Assembly: GCA_964621605.1 (NCBI GenBank)
Contig: CAZUMJ010000031.1
Span: forward strand, 1 to 34,571
Reading direction: 5' to 3'
Length of the DNA stretch: 34,571 nt
DNA from: CAZUMJ01 sp964621605
GTDB lineage: Bacteria; Actinomycetota; Acidimicrobiia; Acidimicrobiales; Iamiaceae
Shown here one piece after another: positions 1 to 8,331 of this stretch (positions are counted from its first letter, which is position 1; each line of letters opens with the position of its first letter). The notes below the pieces were generated by a model, which was not told the origin of the DNA, ran no database searches, and saw only the letters and a program-made list of their open reading frames with translations. Both the position numbers and the translations under genes were made by a program.

Positions 1-1031
1 ACGGGTGGATCGTGCTCATCGCTGATCTCACCCACGATCTCTTCGACGAGGTCCTCGAAGGTGACGATGCCGGCGGTTCCGCCGTACTCGTCGACGACAA
101 CAGCAAGATGCGACCCAGCCGCACGCAGGTCATCGAGTAGATCGTCGAGCGCCCGTGTCTCGGGCACCGCCACCACGGGTGCGACGAGCGTCGACACCGT
201 CGTCGCATGGCGCTGCGCGAACGGCACGCGCAGCACCTCCTTGACGTGCACCACGCCAACCAAGTCATCGAGGTCGGCGCCGAACACCGGGAACCGTGAA
301 TGACCAGTCCGCGCAGCCAAGGCGACGAGATCGTCGAGCGGGGCATCTGCGGCGACGCCGACCACCTCCACGCGCGGCACCATGGCGTCGTCGGCTGTCT
401 TGTCGCCGAAGCGAAGCGACCGCTCCAACAAGGTGACCTCGCGCGGCTCCAGCTCGCCATGCGACCCCGAGCTCGCGATCAGCAGCGCAAGCTCCTCCAG
501 CGATCGAGCCGACGCCAGCTCTTCTCTCGGTTCGATGCCGAACGAGCGCACGATCATGTTTGCGATGCCGTTCGCCGCGCGGATGAGCGGTCCACTCATC
601 GCGCTGAACATGCGAAGCGGCGCAGCGAGCAGCAGTGCGGCGCGCACAGGGCGGGCGAGCACCAGGTTCTTCGGGATCAGCTCACCAACGACCATGCTCC
701 CGACCGTGGCGAGCGCGAGCGCCACTCCCACGCTCACATCCTCGGCGGCGCGTGCCCCGACGAGGGACTCGACGGGACCGTGCAGTGCTCGAGCCAACGT
801 GGGCTCAGCCACGAACCCGAGCACCAACGAGCACAGCGTGACGCCCAGCTGTGCGCCCGACAGGTGGAACGAGAGCCGCCGCTGGACAGCCAAGGCGACC
901 TTGGCCCGTCGGCCTCCGTCGGCTGCACGCTGCTCAAGGCGCGCCCGCTCGACAGCAACAAGGGCGAACTCGGCGGCCACGAAGAATGCCGTCGCGGCGA
1001 CAAGAGCGACCACGGCCACGAGGCCGAGCAC
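1..1031 (-). CDS. CNNM/CorC (HlyC)-type CBS-domain membrane protein, partial
   Basis: This gene runs off the left edge; about 343 codons are present. The N-terminus has a hydrophobic helix followed by FFVAAEFALVAVERARL, then LGVTLCSLVLGFVAEPTL, the pattern of the DUF21/CNNM transmembrane domain. After it comes a CBS pair, with VPRVEVVGV and GHSRFPVFGADLDDLVGVVH in the first CBS and DEYGGTAGIVTFEDLVEEI in the second. The C-terminal CorC/HlyC domain lies beyond the edge. Members of the family are linked to Mg/Co transport or efflux; the older 'hemolysin' name is not functional evidence. A TAG stands in frame just after the upstream ATPase gene, so the first usable start is GTG at 1031. No convincing ribosome binding site precedes it. 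It lies 63 bp downstream of the ABC ATPase gene, on the same strand. Confidence 0.85.
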   Translation of the reverse strand, partial: MLGLVAVVALVAATAFFVAAEFALVAVERARLEQRAADGGRRAKVALAVQRRLSFHLSGAQLGVTLCSLVLGFVAEPTLARALHGPVESLVGARAAEDVSVGVALALATVGSMVVGELIPKNLVLARPVRAALLLAAPLRMFSAMSGPLIRAANGIANMIVRSFGIEPREELASARSLEELALLIASSGSHGELEPREVTLLERSLRFGDKTADDAMVPRVEVVGVAADAPLDDLVALAARTGHSRFPVFGADLDDLVGVVHVKEVLRVPFAQRHATTVSTLVAPVVAVPETRALDDLLDDLRAAGSHLAVVVDEYGGTAGIVTFEDLVEEIVGEISDEHDPP

Positions 1032-1094
1032 GGTGCCTATGGAAGTGCGTCCTGGTCCACGGTGGCCGAAGCGTATCGGTCTGCGCCGTCTCGG

Positions 1095-1886
1095 CTAGCC
1101 GGCCACCTGAACGGACCACCGGCCCCGTCTCATCTCGACGTCGAGAGGCAGCCCGAAGCATGCGGAAAGGTGCGCCGACGTGAGGACCTCGCGAATCGGT
1201 CCCTGGTGCGAGATGCGTCCTTCACGCAGCAGCAGCGCATGGGTGAACCCGATCGGGATCTCCTCAGGGTGGTGCGTGACCAACACCGAGGGGGGATGTG
1301 TCGGGTCAGCAACGAGCGCCCCGAGCCTCGCCACGAGATCTTCACGTCCGCCCAAGTCCAGCCCCGCCGCGGGTTCGTCGAGCATCAGCAGGCCAGGACT
1401 GCCCATCAGGGTGCGCGCCAGTTGCACCCGCTGCCGCTCGCCAGATGACAGCGTGCCGAACGTCCGGTCGCTGTAGCCGCCCATCCCGACGCGTGCCAGC
1501 AGGTCTCGCGCCAGCACACGATCGTCTTCGGAATAGGTGTGCCACCAAGGCTCCAATGCGCCGTAGCGGGCCGTGACAACCACGTCTTCCACCGCCAGAT
1601 CGGCGCGGAGCTGGTCTGCCAATGCCTGACTTGCCACGCCGACACGTGCGCGGAGCCGGCGCACATCGGTGCGGCCGAGCCGCTCCCCCAACACCTCCAC
1701 CGTGCCGCTGGTCGGATGCAGGTACAGGCTGGCGACACGCAGCAGGGTCGTCTTGCCCGCGCCGTTCGGTCCGAGCACCACCCAATGCTCGCCCTCACAG
1801 ACACGCCACGACACGGAGCACACCAGGTCGCGCCCGAAACGACGAACCGAAACGTCGTCGAGCGCGAGCACCGCGCGAGCGGTCAT
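1095..1886 (-). CDS. Stand-alone ABC transporter ATP-binding protein
   Basis: This 263-residue ABC ATPase has all the core motifs: Walker A GPNGAGKTT near residue 38, signature LSSGERQRV, Walker B LLMLDEPAAGLD, and a switch histidine in LVTHHPEEI. It resembles the single-domain ATPases of the ModF/iron-complex type. No permease or binding protein is next to it, so its partner and substrate are unknown. Its ATG (1884-1886) overlaps the stop codon of glgX by 4 bp (ATGA), so translation is coupled to the debranching enzyme gene. That pairing is unusual, and I infer only co-expression from it. The stop is TAG at 1095-1097. Confidence 0.9.
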   Translation of the reverse strand: MTARAVLALDDVSVRRFGRDLVCSVSWRVCEGEHWVVLGPNGAGKTTLLRVASLYLHPTSGTVEVLGERLGRTDVRRLRARVGVASQALADQLRADLAVEDVVVTARYGALEPWWHTYSEDDRVLARDLLARVGMGGYSDRTFGTLSSGERQRVQLARTLMGSPGLLMLDEPAAGLDLGGREDLVARLGALVADPTHPPSVLVTHHPEEIPIGFTHALLLREGRISHQGPIREVLTSAHLSACFGLPLDVEMRRGRWSVQVAG

Positions 1887-4078
1887 GGAGCAACGCCAAG
1901 CGATCGAAGGACCTGCACCGATCCAGCCTGCACGACCAGGCCCGATCCCGGCGAGTACGAGCGTTGGCGCGACTCGTCGGCAGCTGGATGCGCCTCAGGT
2001 CCGAAGGAATCGATCTCGAGCAACCAGCCGACCGACCAGCGCTCGTCGGGGAGGGCGACCTCAGACGCTGAGGTCGACGAGTTCCACACGAGCAGGAACG
2101 AATCGTCGCTGACACGCTCTCCCTGCGGGCCGGGCGCATCGATGGCCGCACCGTTGAGGAAGAGGGCAAGCACCTGCGCGTGTGCGTCGTGCCAGTCGTG
2201 CTCGGAAAGCTCGCGGCCGTCTGCACCGAACCAGGCCGCGTCCGGACACCCGCCACGGGAGCCCGCCTTCCCCGTCAGCCATCCACGCCGCCGGAACACG
2301 GGGTGATCGGCGCGCAGCGCGCTCACCGCACGGGTGAAGGCGAGCAGGTTCGTATCGGCACCAGCCCAATCCAGCCAGGAGAGCGCGCTGTCGTGGCAGT
2401 ACGCGTTGTTGTTCCCGCGCTGCGTCCGACCCATCTCGTCGCCGCCGAGCAGCATCGGTACGCCCTGGGAAAGCAGCAGCGTCGCGAGCAGGGCGCGCTG
2501 GCGAGCACCGCGGGCACCGAGCACGGTCACGTCGCCTGTGGGGCCTTCAACCCCGAAGTTCGTCGAACGGTTGTCGTCGCTGCCGTCGTGGTTCTGCTCG
2601 CCGTTGGCCTCGTTGTGCTTGTGCTCGTAGGTCGTCAGGTCGCGAAGGGTGAAGCCGTCGTGGCAGGTCACGAAGTTGATGCTCGCGAAGGGGCTGCGGC
2701 CGTTCGAGCGGTAGAGGTCTGAGCTTCCGGCGACCCGGGCTGCGAGCTCGCCGCGCGTGCCCCCGATCCCCCGCCAGTAGTCACGGACCGTGTCGCGGTA
2801 CTTCCCGTTCCACTCGGTCCACAAGGGCGGAAAGTTCCCGACCTGATAGCCGCCCTCGCCGACGTCCCACGGCTCAGCGATCAGCTTCACCCCGCTCACC
2901 ACCGGGTCCTGCTGGATCAGGTCGAAGAAGGCCGAGAGGCGGTCGACATCGTGCAGCTCTCGCGCGAGCGCAGCCGCCAAGTCGAAGCGGAACCCGTCGA
3001 CGTGCATGTCGGTGACCCAGTACCGCAGGCTGTCCATGATGAGTTGCAGCACATGGGGGTGCCGCATGTTCAGGGAGTTTCCCGTGCCGGTGTAGTCGAC
3101 ATACCGACTCGGATCTTCGGGATCGACTCGGTAGTAGGCGGTGTTGTCGAGTCCCTTGAAGCAGAGCGTGGGGCCGTCCTCACCTCCCTCGCCGGTGTGG
3201 TTGTAGACGACGTCGAGGATGACCTCGATGCCTGCGGCATGCAGCGTGCGGACCATCTGCTTGAACTCGCTGACCTGCTGGCCTCGTTGCCCGCTGCGCG
3301 CATACGCGTTGTGGGGAGCGAGGTATGCGATCGAGTTGTACCCCCAGTAGTTGGAGAGGCCGGCGTCGACAAGGCGCCGGTCGTGGACGAACTGATGGAC
3401 CGGCAACAGCTCGATCGCCGTCACCCGCAGTGATCGGAGGTGCTCGACGATTGCGGGGTGTGCGACGCCGAGATAGGTGCCGCGAAGCTCGGTCGGCACG
3501 GCGGGGTGTAGCTCCGTGAGGCCCTTCACGTGAGCTTCGTAGAGGACCGTCTCATCCCATGGTGTGCGCGGCGGACGATCGTCGACCCAGTCGAACCACG
3601 GGTTCACCACGATCGAGCGCGGGACGAACGGCGCGCTGTCGACAGATCGGGAGACGTCGGTGGACGGACGAGGCTCCGGCGCCTCACCCGCTGGTGCGAG
3701 CGCGTCCCGCGCATCGGCACGTGCGCGATCCTCGCAAGCATCCACGGCAAAGACCGCGTCGTCCCACCGAACGTCTCCCTCGACGGCCTTCGCGTACGGG
3801 TCGAGAAGCAGCTTCGCGGGATCGGCTCGCACGCCCCGCTCCGGAGCCCACGGCCCCCATACCCGAAACCCGTAGCGTTGGCCTGGCTGCACGTCGGGCA
3901 AGTAGGCGTGCCAGCAATATCCCGTGCATTCCACGAGCTCAACCCGGGTCTCTGCGCCGTCATCGTCGAAGAGGCAGAGCTCGACTCGGTCTGCGACCTC
4001 GGAGAAGACCGCGAAGTTGGTGCCCGCGCCGTCGAAGGTGGCACCCAGGGGTGAGGGACGCCCGGGCCAGGTGCGCAT
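1883..4078 (-). CDS. glgX: Glycogen debranching enzyme GlgX (GH13 isoamylase type)
   Basis: The enzyme hydrolyses alpha-1,6 branch points of glycogen or limit dextrins in the cytoplasm. The protein has 731 residues from the chosen start, close to the TreX/GlgX size. The N-terminus (PSPLGATFDGAGTNFAVFS) is the usual CBM48 beginning. All four GH13 regions are visible: ILDVVYNHTGEG near 285, GFRFDLAAAL with the nucleophile Asp near 366, LIAEPWDVGEGG with the acid/base Glu near 400, and NFVTCHDGFTL with the third Asp near 472. The reading frame is open up to 4126, but ATG at 4078 starts right at the conserved N-terminus, and a TAGGGT box lies 8 nt before it. The gene overlaps the ABC ATPase gene by 4 bp. 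No other glycogen gene is in the window. Confidence 0.95.
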   Translation of the reverse strand: MRTWPGRPSPLGATFDGAGTNFAVFSEVADRVELCLFDDDGAETRVELVECTGYCWHAYLPDVQPGQRYGFRVWGPWAPERGVRADPAKLLLDPYAKAVEGDVRWDDAVFAVDACEDRARADARDALAPAGEAPEPRPSTDVSRSVDSAPFVPRSIVVNPWFDWVDDRPPRTPWDETVLYEAHVKGLTELHPAVPTELRGTYLGVAHPAIVEHLRSLRVTAIELLPVHQFVHDRRLVDAGLSNYWGYNSIAYLAPHNAYARSGQRGQQVSEFKQMVRTLHAAGIEVILDVVYNHTGEGGEDGPTLCFKGLDNTAYYRVDPEDPSRYVDYTGTGNSLNMRHPHVLQLIMDSLRYWVTDMHVDGFRFDLAAALARELHDVDRLSAFFDLIQQDPVVSGVKLIAEPWDVGEGGYQVGNFPPLWTEWNGKYRDTVRDYWRGIGGTRGELAARVAGSSDLYRSNGRSPFASINFVTCHDGFTLRDLTTYEHKHNEANGEQNHDGSDDNRSTNFGVEGPTGDVTVLGARGARQRALLATLLLSQGVPMLLGGDEMGRTQRGNNNAYCHDSALSWLDWAGADTNLLAFTRAVSALRADHPVFRRRGWLTGKAGSRGGCPDAAWFGADGRELSEHDWHDAHAQVLALFLNGAAIDAPGPQGERVSDDSFLLVWNSSTSASEVALPDERWSVGWLLEIDSFGPEAHPAADESRQRSYSPGSGLVVQAGSVQVLRSLGVAP

Positions 4079-4086
4079 GGGGATCG

Positions 4087-4092
4087 ACCCTA
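4087..4092 (-). promoter_or_regulatory. Putative -10 box of glgX
   Basis: The minus strand reads TAGGGT, ending 8 nt before the glgX ATG. This suggests transcription starts at or within a base or two of the start codon (leaderless). No good -35 is seen. Confidence 0.4.
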
Positions 4093-4143
4093 ACGTTCGA
4101 GGGCACCGAGAAGGATGCGCAGCCACCAGCTGCTGTCAGGGCA

Positions 4144-4584
4144 TCACGCCGGAGGTCCGTTCGCCACGCAGCGCGCGAGGCCCGCCCGGCTTCGGGCCAC
4201 CTCATCGCCGAGAACCCGCTCGAGGACCGGACCCCACATGGACCCTCCGTAGTGGAGTTCCATCGTCAGTCGACTCGCAGACCCCACACCCTCGACTCGC
4301 GCCCGCAGGACCCATGGCGCGTGCTCACGACCGTCGCGCTCCTGGCGTTCGAACACGACGCGCTCGTGAGGCTCGTGGACGGTCCGCACCATCCGCAGCC
4401 GCTTCGACCGAGCCAGCGGGCCGAGACGCCCGCGCAGGTCCACCACCCACGCATTCGGATCAGCGGGATCGGGTACCGCCTGCGGCACGATGTTCAGCCA
4501 GCGGGGGTACAACGACAGGTCCTCGATCCACGCAAACAAGGTTGCGGGCGCGCACTGCGCCTCGAGCACCTCTGTGACATCCAC
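4144..4584 (-). CDS. SRPBCC (START/Bet v1-like) family protein
   Basis: This 146-residue protein begins VDVTEVLEAQCAPATLFAWI and continues with DLSLYPRWLNIVPQ, the usual start of polyketide-cyclase/SRPBCC ligand-binding proteins. Beta strands follow (RLRMVRTVHEPHERVVFERQ), and it ends in a long helix (WGPVLERVLGDEVARSRAGL). Ligand and role are unknown. The frame stays open to a GTG at 4713, but that start lies inside the hairpin that ends the lipase gene, and the extra 43 residues look non-native. The GTG at 4584 gives normal family length and has CAGACT exactly 6 nt upstream, so I prefer it. Its stop lies 66 bp before the glgX start. Confidence 0.75.
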   Translation of the reverse strand: MDVTEVLEAQCAPATLFAWIEDLSLYPRWLNIVPQAVPDPADPNAWVVDLRGRLGPLARSKRLRMVRTVHEPHERVVFERQERDGREHAPWVLRARVEGVGSASRLTMELHYGGSMWGPVLERVLGDEVARSRAGLARCVANGPPA

Positions 4585-4590
4585 AGCGAC

Positions 4591-4596
4591 AGTCTG
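4591..4596 (-). promoter_or_regulatory. Putative -10 box of the SRPBCC gene
   Basis: CAGACT on the minus strand, 6 nt before GTG 4584. The spacing fits a leaderless transcript. Confidence 0.3.
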
Positions 4597-4696
4597 ACCG
4601 ATCTCCCCGCTGACGCTGGCGGTCGCGTTCTCGACGCATGCATCGCGGCAGCGGTGTCGCGGTCCCGTCCGAGCACTCGAACGCCCGCCGGACGCG

Positions 4697-4729
4697 CACC
4701 AGGCGCCGCGCACCGCGCGACGCCTGGTG
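4697..4729 (-). terminator. Hairpin downstream of the lipase gene
   Basis: CACCAGGCG (4697-4705) and CGCCTGGTG (4721-4729) form a perfect 9-bp GC-rich stem with a 15-nt loop, starting 27 bp past the lipase stop. No T tract follows, as is common for putative high-GC actinobacterial terminators. Confidence 0.55.
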
Positions 4730-4755
4730 GACGCGACAGGCTCTCTGCCAGGCGG

Positions 4756-5721
4756 TCAGCCTCCGATCAAGGGCAGCACCGTGCTGCAGACCGGGGTCTT
4801 CGCGTGGGCTGGGTCGAGTGCGTTGAGCACGTCCTGAGCGGCGATGTGGTCGAACGCAATCGAGACATGGTCGGAGTGGTCGAGCGCGCACTGGTCCTGG
4901 AGGACGATGTTGGTGACGTTCGGTCCGTTCAAGAACTGCGAGGTGTACGGCGTCACCACCTCGTCGTAGCGAGTTGAGATCACGGTGTAGGACACGCCCG
5001 GGACCGTGTCGGGCTTGGTCGCCATCTTCTTCATGAAGGCAGACCCGACCATCTGGTCAGCGGCCGCAGGGATGCCGCCGGAGGCCAACGCAGTCGAGAT
5101 GAACGGCATCAGCGAGGGGATCGCCGTGCCGAGCTGATAGCCGAAGGTGACGATGCCGTCGAGCGTGGTGCCGTGGTTGGAGGGCGCGAGCCCGACAAGG
5201 GTGTGCACCTTCGAGGCGCCCCCGAGGAACTTGAGGTAGTAGTTCGGCATCATGCCGCCCTGGGAGTGACCGACGAGGTCGACCTTCGACGCACCGGTCG
5301 AGCGACGCACCTTCTCGACGAAGCTCGAGAGCTCGGCCGCGTTGCCATCGATGTGGTCGATCGACGAGATGTGGCCGAACGTGATCGTCGTGATCCACGT
5401 CGCGCCGTAGTTGAACGCATAGACGCAGTAGCCGGCGTTCTTGAGGACCGGGGAGATCACTGTCCAGTTCTCGCCCATCGTGGCGAACGTGCCGTTGACC
5501 AGGATCACCGGACGGGGGTGCGCCGAAGAGGGCTTGCAGCGCCAGTCGTTCGCGCCCGGCGGCGAGCTACTGGACACCAAGGCGTACGGAGCCGCCGAGA
5601 GGATGTTGTAGGAGACGGGCAGGGTCGACGCGCTCGCCGCGCCGGCCTCGACAGCAAAAAGGAGCATCGTCGACACCGCGCAGGCGGCGAAGACGCTACG
5701 GAACCGGGCACCTCGCAACAT
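4756..5721 (-). CDS. Secreted triacylglycerol lipase (alpha/beta hydrolase)
   Basis: This 321-residue enzyme starts with a signal peptide: basic MLRGARFR, a hydrophobic core, and a likely cut after an Ala-rich stretch near residue 30. The mature part carries VILVNGTFATMGENW (oxyanion strand), the nucleophile elbow GHSQGG near residue 150, an Asp in STRYDEVVTPY, and a His in the segment LDHSDHVSIAFDH. This matches class 2 lipases of Streptomyces and related esterases of acyl-glycerols. Four Cys residues could form disulphides, consistent with export. ATG at 5721 has AGGA 6 nt upstream. It has its own promoter with an operator-like palindrome and a hairpin downstream, so it is probably a single-gene transcript. 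Confidence 0.85.
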   Translation of the reverse strand: MLRGARFRSVFAACAVSTMLLFAVEAGAASASTLPVSYNILSAAPYALVSSSSPPGANDWRCKPSSAHPRPVILVNGTFATMGENWTVISPVLKNAGYCVYAFNYGATWITTITFGHISSIDHIDGNAAELSSFVEKVRRSTGASKVDLVGHSQGGMMPNYYLKFLGGASKVHTLVGLAPSNHGTTLDGIVTFGYQLGTAIPSLMPFISTALASGGIPAAADQMVGSAFMKKMATKPDTVPGVSYTVISTRYDEVVTPYTSQFLNGPNVTNIVLQDQCALDHSDHVSIAFDHIAAQDVLNALDPAHAKTPVCSTVLPLIGG

Positions 5722-5789
5722 CGGCTTCCTCGGGCTTCCCTGCCCCGGCTCCCGTGGGAGTACGAGATGTGACCGGCGGCAACCGGCAA

Positions 5790-5819
5790 ACTATGACGGA
5801 TGTCATATCAAGAGGTCAA
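5790..5819 (-). promoter_or_regulatory. Lipase promoter with operator-like palindrome
   Basis: On the minus strand TTGACC (5819-5814) and CATAGT (5795-5790) are separated by 18 nt, a good -35/-10 pair. TATGACATCCGTCATA (5807-5792), a perfect 6-4-6 inverted repeat, fills the spacer and overlaps the -10. A protein bound there would block RNA polymerase. The leader before the ATG is about 60 nt. A closely related palindrome lies upstream of livK. Confidence 0.65.
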
Positions 5820-5844
5820 GTATTTCGACCGAACCGGCCCGGGT

Positions 5845-6630
5845 TCACTCTCCGTGCTCCAAGGCATGGAGGAGACGGGCACGGAGCTCCACGAACCAGT
5901 GTTCGCCAATCACGTCCGATCGCCGTGGTCGCGGGTGATCGTTGGTCGCGACGTCCACCACCCTGCCCGGGCGCCCCGACAGCACCACCACCCGGTCGGC
6001 GAGCATGACCGCCTCCTCGACGTCGTGCGTCACGAAGATCACCGTCCTCGGGTCGGCGCCCCACACCTCCTGCAACCAGGCATGCATGCCCCTCCGCGTG
6101 ATCGCGTCGAGTGCCCCGAACGGCTCGTCGAGCAACAGCAGGCTCTGGCCCGCCAGAAAGGTGCGCAGAAGCGCCAGGCGCTGACGCATCCCTCCTGAGA
6201 GCTGTGACGGCCACGCCCGCTCGAAGCCGTCGAGACCGAAACGGACAAGCTCCGCCCGTGCGCGCTCCCGGGCATCCTCACGTGACACACCACGCACCTC
6301 CGCCGCCAAGGTGGCGTTCGCGAGGACACGACGCCACGGGAGGAGGAGGTCGCGCTGGGGCATGAACGCGGCGTGACCGGGTGCACCGAGCACGGAGACG
6401 TCATCGATGCGCGCATCTCCCCCGCTTGGTATCAGCAACCCCGCCAGCACTCGCAGCAGCGTGCTCTTCCCACAGCCACTCGGCCCCACAAGCGCGACGA
6501 ACTCACCCGGACGCACGACGAGATCGAGACCACCCAGCACCTGGGTCCGTCCACCTCTGCTCTCGTAGGCGTGGCGAAGGTCCCTGACCTCCACCGACGC
6601 AGGGGGCCTCGCCGACACGGCCTCGCTCAT
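5845..6630 (-). CDS. NMT1-type ABC transporter ATPase (ThiZ/SsuB-like)
   Basis: This 261-residue ATPase has Walker A GPSGCGKST, signature LSGGMRQR, Walker B LLLLDEPFGALD and the switch His in FVTHDVEEAVMLADRVV. The pattern is that of the nitrate/sulfonate/taurine/thiamine-precursor subfamily. The open frame extends to 6744, but ATG at 6630 overlaps the binding-protein stop by 4 bp (ATGA) and is followed by the normal N-terminus (SVEVRDLRHAYES). It is the last gene of the TPP-riboswitch operon, so it powers uptake of thiamine or a thiamine pyrimidine precursor. The substrate assignment rests on context. Confidence 0.88.
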   Translation of the reverse strand: MSEAVSARPPASVEVRDLRHAYESRGGRTQVLGGLDLVVRPGEFVALVGPSGCGKSTLLRVLAGLLIPSGGDARIDDVSVLGAPGHAAFMPQRDLLLPWRRVLANATLAAEVRGVSREDARERARAELVRFGLDGFERAWPSQLSGGMRQRLALLRTFLAGQSLLLLDEPFGALDAITRRGMHAWLQEVWGADPRTVIFVTHDVEEAVMLADRVVVLSGRPGRVVDVATNDHPRPRRSDVIGEHWFVELRARLLHALEHGE

Positions 6631-7667
6631 GACGTGTGCGCGCCCCCCGGCGGCGGCAAGAAGCGATCGGTCCACGCCGCAGCGGTCGCGAAATCGGCCT
6701 TCACAAGCTTGTTGGTCACGAGGAAGGCGACGAACCGATTCCACGTGGCGGCCGTCTGGCGCCCCCAGGCATCAGGATCGGACGCATAGCGCGGGGCCAG
6801 CCATGCGGCGCTGCGCTCGACGAGTGCGCTGTCGAGTTCTGGAGCGGCGTGCAGGAGCGCCGCCGCGGCGGCCTTCGGGTCGTGCATCGCTTCCCGATAT
6901 CCACGAGCGGTGGCCGACATGAACGCCTGCACCATCTTCGGGTCCGCCGTGATGTGGCGTTCGCTCGTGACGAGGACCGGCGTGTACCAGTCCGGGATGC
7001 AGTCGGTGTGGTCGCGGAACGCGAAATGGGAGAGGTCGAGGTGGTCGAGGTCGCGCAGGCGGATCGTGTCCCATGCGTCGAACACCCACACGAAGTCGAA
7101 CTGCTTGCGGGTCATGCCCTGACGAAAGTCGGTATCGCCGACCTCCTTGAACGTGACGTCCTTCGGATCGCCACCCCCGCACGCAACGAGCGCATCCACC
7201 AACGCCTTCTCGAACCCTCCACCGAAGGCGCCATAGGTACGACCTGGGAGGTCCGCCAACGTGGTGATGCCAGATGAGCGAAGGGCGACGAGACTCGAGG
7301 TGTTGTGTTCGATGATCGCCGCCACCGACACGACCGGTACACCCTGGGCACGAGCCGGCACCAGCTGCTCGGAGGCACTCACGCCGAAGTCGACGCTGTC
7401 GTTGCCGACCATCGTGAGCACGTCGGCGCCGTTGCCGGGCTCGATGATCTGCACGTCGAGGCCAGCGTCGCGGTACCACCCCCGCTCCTTCGCGAGGTAG
7501 AGGCCGGAGTGGTTCGTGTTCGGCGTCCAATCGAGCAGCACCTTGACGGTGCGCAATGGCTTCCCGTCGGCGCGTTTCGTCGAGGACGATCCGCACGCTG
7601 CGAGGGCACCGCACAGCAACACGGCGAACGTGGTGGCGAGCGTGGTGCGAATGAAGCGGATGTTCAA
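6627..7667 (-). CDS. Thiamine/pyrimidine-precursor ABC substrate-binding lipoprotein (NMT1/THI5, ThiY-like)
   Basis: The product is a 346-residue lipoprotein. It has a short signal with lipobox GALAAC near residue 20, then KVLLDWTPNTNHSGLYLAKE, the characteristic opening of NMT1/THI5-family proteins that bind thiamine pyrimidines. GNGADVLTMVGNDSVDFGVS and the C-terminal helices follow as usual. The start is TTG at 7667, overlapping the permease stop by 4 bp (TTGA) and preceded at 5 nt by GGAGGA. It ends inside the start of the ATPase gene. Known ThiY proteins bind N-formyl-aminopyrimidine. Here, with thiamine diphosphokinase in the operon but no thiD or tenA, thiamine itself is an equally good guess. 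Confidence 0.87.
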   Translation of the reverse strand: MNIRFIRTTLATTFAVLLCGALAACGSSSTKRADGKPLRTVKVLLDWTPNTNHSGLYLAKERGWYRDAGLDVQIIEPGNGADVLTMVGNDSVDFGVSASEQLVPARAQGVPVVSVAAIIEHNTSSLVALRSSGITTLADLPGRTYGAFGGGFEKALVDALVACGGGDPKDVTFKEVGDTDFRQGMTRKQFDFVWVFDAWDTIRLRDLDHLDLSHFAFRDHTDCIPDWYTPVLVTSERHITADPKMVQAFMSATARGYREAMHDPKAAAAALLHAAPELDSALVERSAAWLAPRYASDPDAWGRQTAATWNRFVAFLVTNKLVKADFATAAAWTDRFLPPPGGAHTS

Positions 7668-8329
7668 CGGTCCTCCGGGTGAGTGTGGTCGGGAAGGCGC
7701 CACGGCATGGCCCACAGGGACACCAGCCGGACGAGAAGAAACGCGGCGAGGCTCAGGACGGCGACGGCGGCGACGCCTGCGAACAGTTGGTCGGTTCGAT
7801 ACGACGCTCGACTGCGGTCGATGAAGATCCCGAGGCCGCTCTGCCCACCGACGTACTCGCCGATCACCGCCCCCGCCACCGCATACGTGGCGGAGATCTG
7901 CACTCCCGCCAGCAACTCGGGCAACGCAGCCGGGGCGTGCACGAGCCGCAGGACCTGCAGCCGCGTTGCACCATACGAGCGCACGAGGTCGACCATCTCC
8001 GGGTCGGCGGTGGCCAACCCCGAGACCGTGCTGACCGTGATCGGGAAGAAGACGACGAGCGCCACGACGGCGACCTTCGGCGCCAGGCCGTACCCGAACC
8101 AGATCACGAGCAGCGGTGCGAGGACGATCACGGGGACCGTCTGCGAGACAACGACCAAGGGCCACACNNNNNNNNNNNNNNNNNNNNNNNNNNNNNNNNN
8201 NNNNNNNNNNNNNNNNNNNNNNNNNNNNNNNNNNNNNNNNNNNNNNNNNNNNNNNNNNNNNNNNNNNACGAGGAACGCGAGAGGCGGCAACCAACGTCGC
8301 ACGCTCGCTCGCGCGGGGTGCCGGGTCAC
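7664..8329 (-). CDS. ABC transporter permease (ThiX/SsuC-like), interrupted by assembly gap
   Basis: The C-terminal 167 residues are clear. VIVLAPLLVIWFGYGLAPKV and VVFFPITVSTVSGL are membrane helices. SYGATRLQVLRLVHAPAALP is the cytoplasmic EAA loop that docks to the ATPase, and AGAVIGEYVGG and two more helices follow. The first 20 residues (VTRHPARASVRRWLPPLAFL) lie beyond a run of 100 N. Family members have about 250-270 residues, so the real gap is probably longer than 100 bp and hides one or two helices. The frame continuing across the Ns is not evidence of gap size. The likely start is GTG at 8329, 2 bp after the stop of the preceding gene. Confidence 0.82.
   Translation of the reverse strand: MTRHPARASVRRWLPPLAFLXXXXXXXXXXXXXXXXXXXXXXXXXXXXXXXXXXVWPLVVVSQTVPVIVLAPLLVIWFGYGLAPKVAVVALVVFFPITVSTVSGLATADPEMVDLVRSYGATRLQVLRLVHAPAALPELLAGVQISATYAVAGAVIGEYVGGQSGLGIFIDRSRASYRTDQLFAGVAAVAVLSLAAFLLVRLVSLWAMPWRLPDHTHPEDR
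8168..8267. other. Assembly gap (100 N)
   Basis: Exactly 100 unknown bases, the conventional placeholder for a scaffold gap of unknown length, inside the permease gene. Confidence 0.97.
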
Positions 8330-8331
8330 GT

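Noticed and set aside
300..1448. Plus-strand open frame of 382 codons at the left edge
   Set aside because: Antisense to the CNNM-type protein and the ABC ATPase.
4585..4713. Longer N-terminus of the SRPBCC protein from GTG 4713
   Set aside because: That start lies in the lipase terminator hairpin and adds Arg/Cys-rich residues unlike the family.
3559..4977. Long plus-strand open frame of 472 codons
   Set aside because: Antisense to glgX, the SRPBCC gene and the lipase end, all with clear family motifs. Arg/Pro-rich composition is typical of shadow frames in high-GC DNA.
7664..8329. Continuity of the permease frame across the gap as proof of a 100-bp gap
   Set aside because: One chance in three for any placeholder length; the missing protein length argues for a larger gap.
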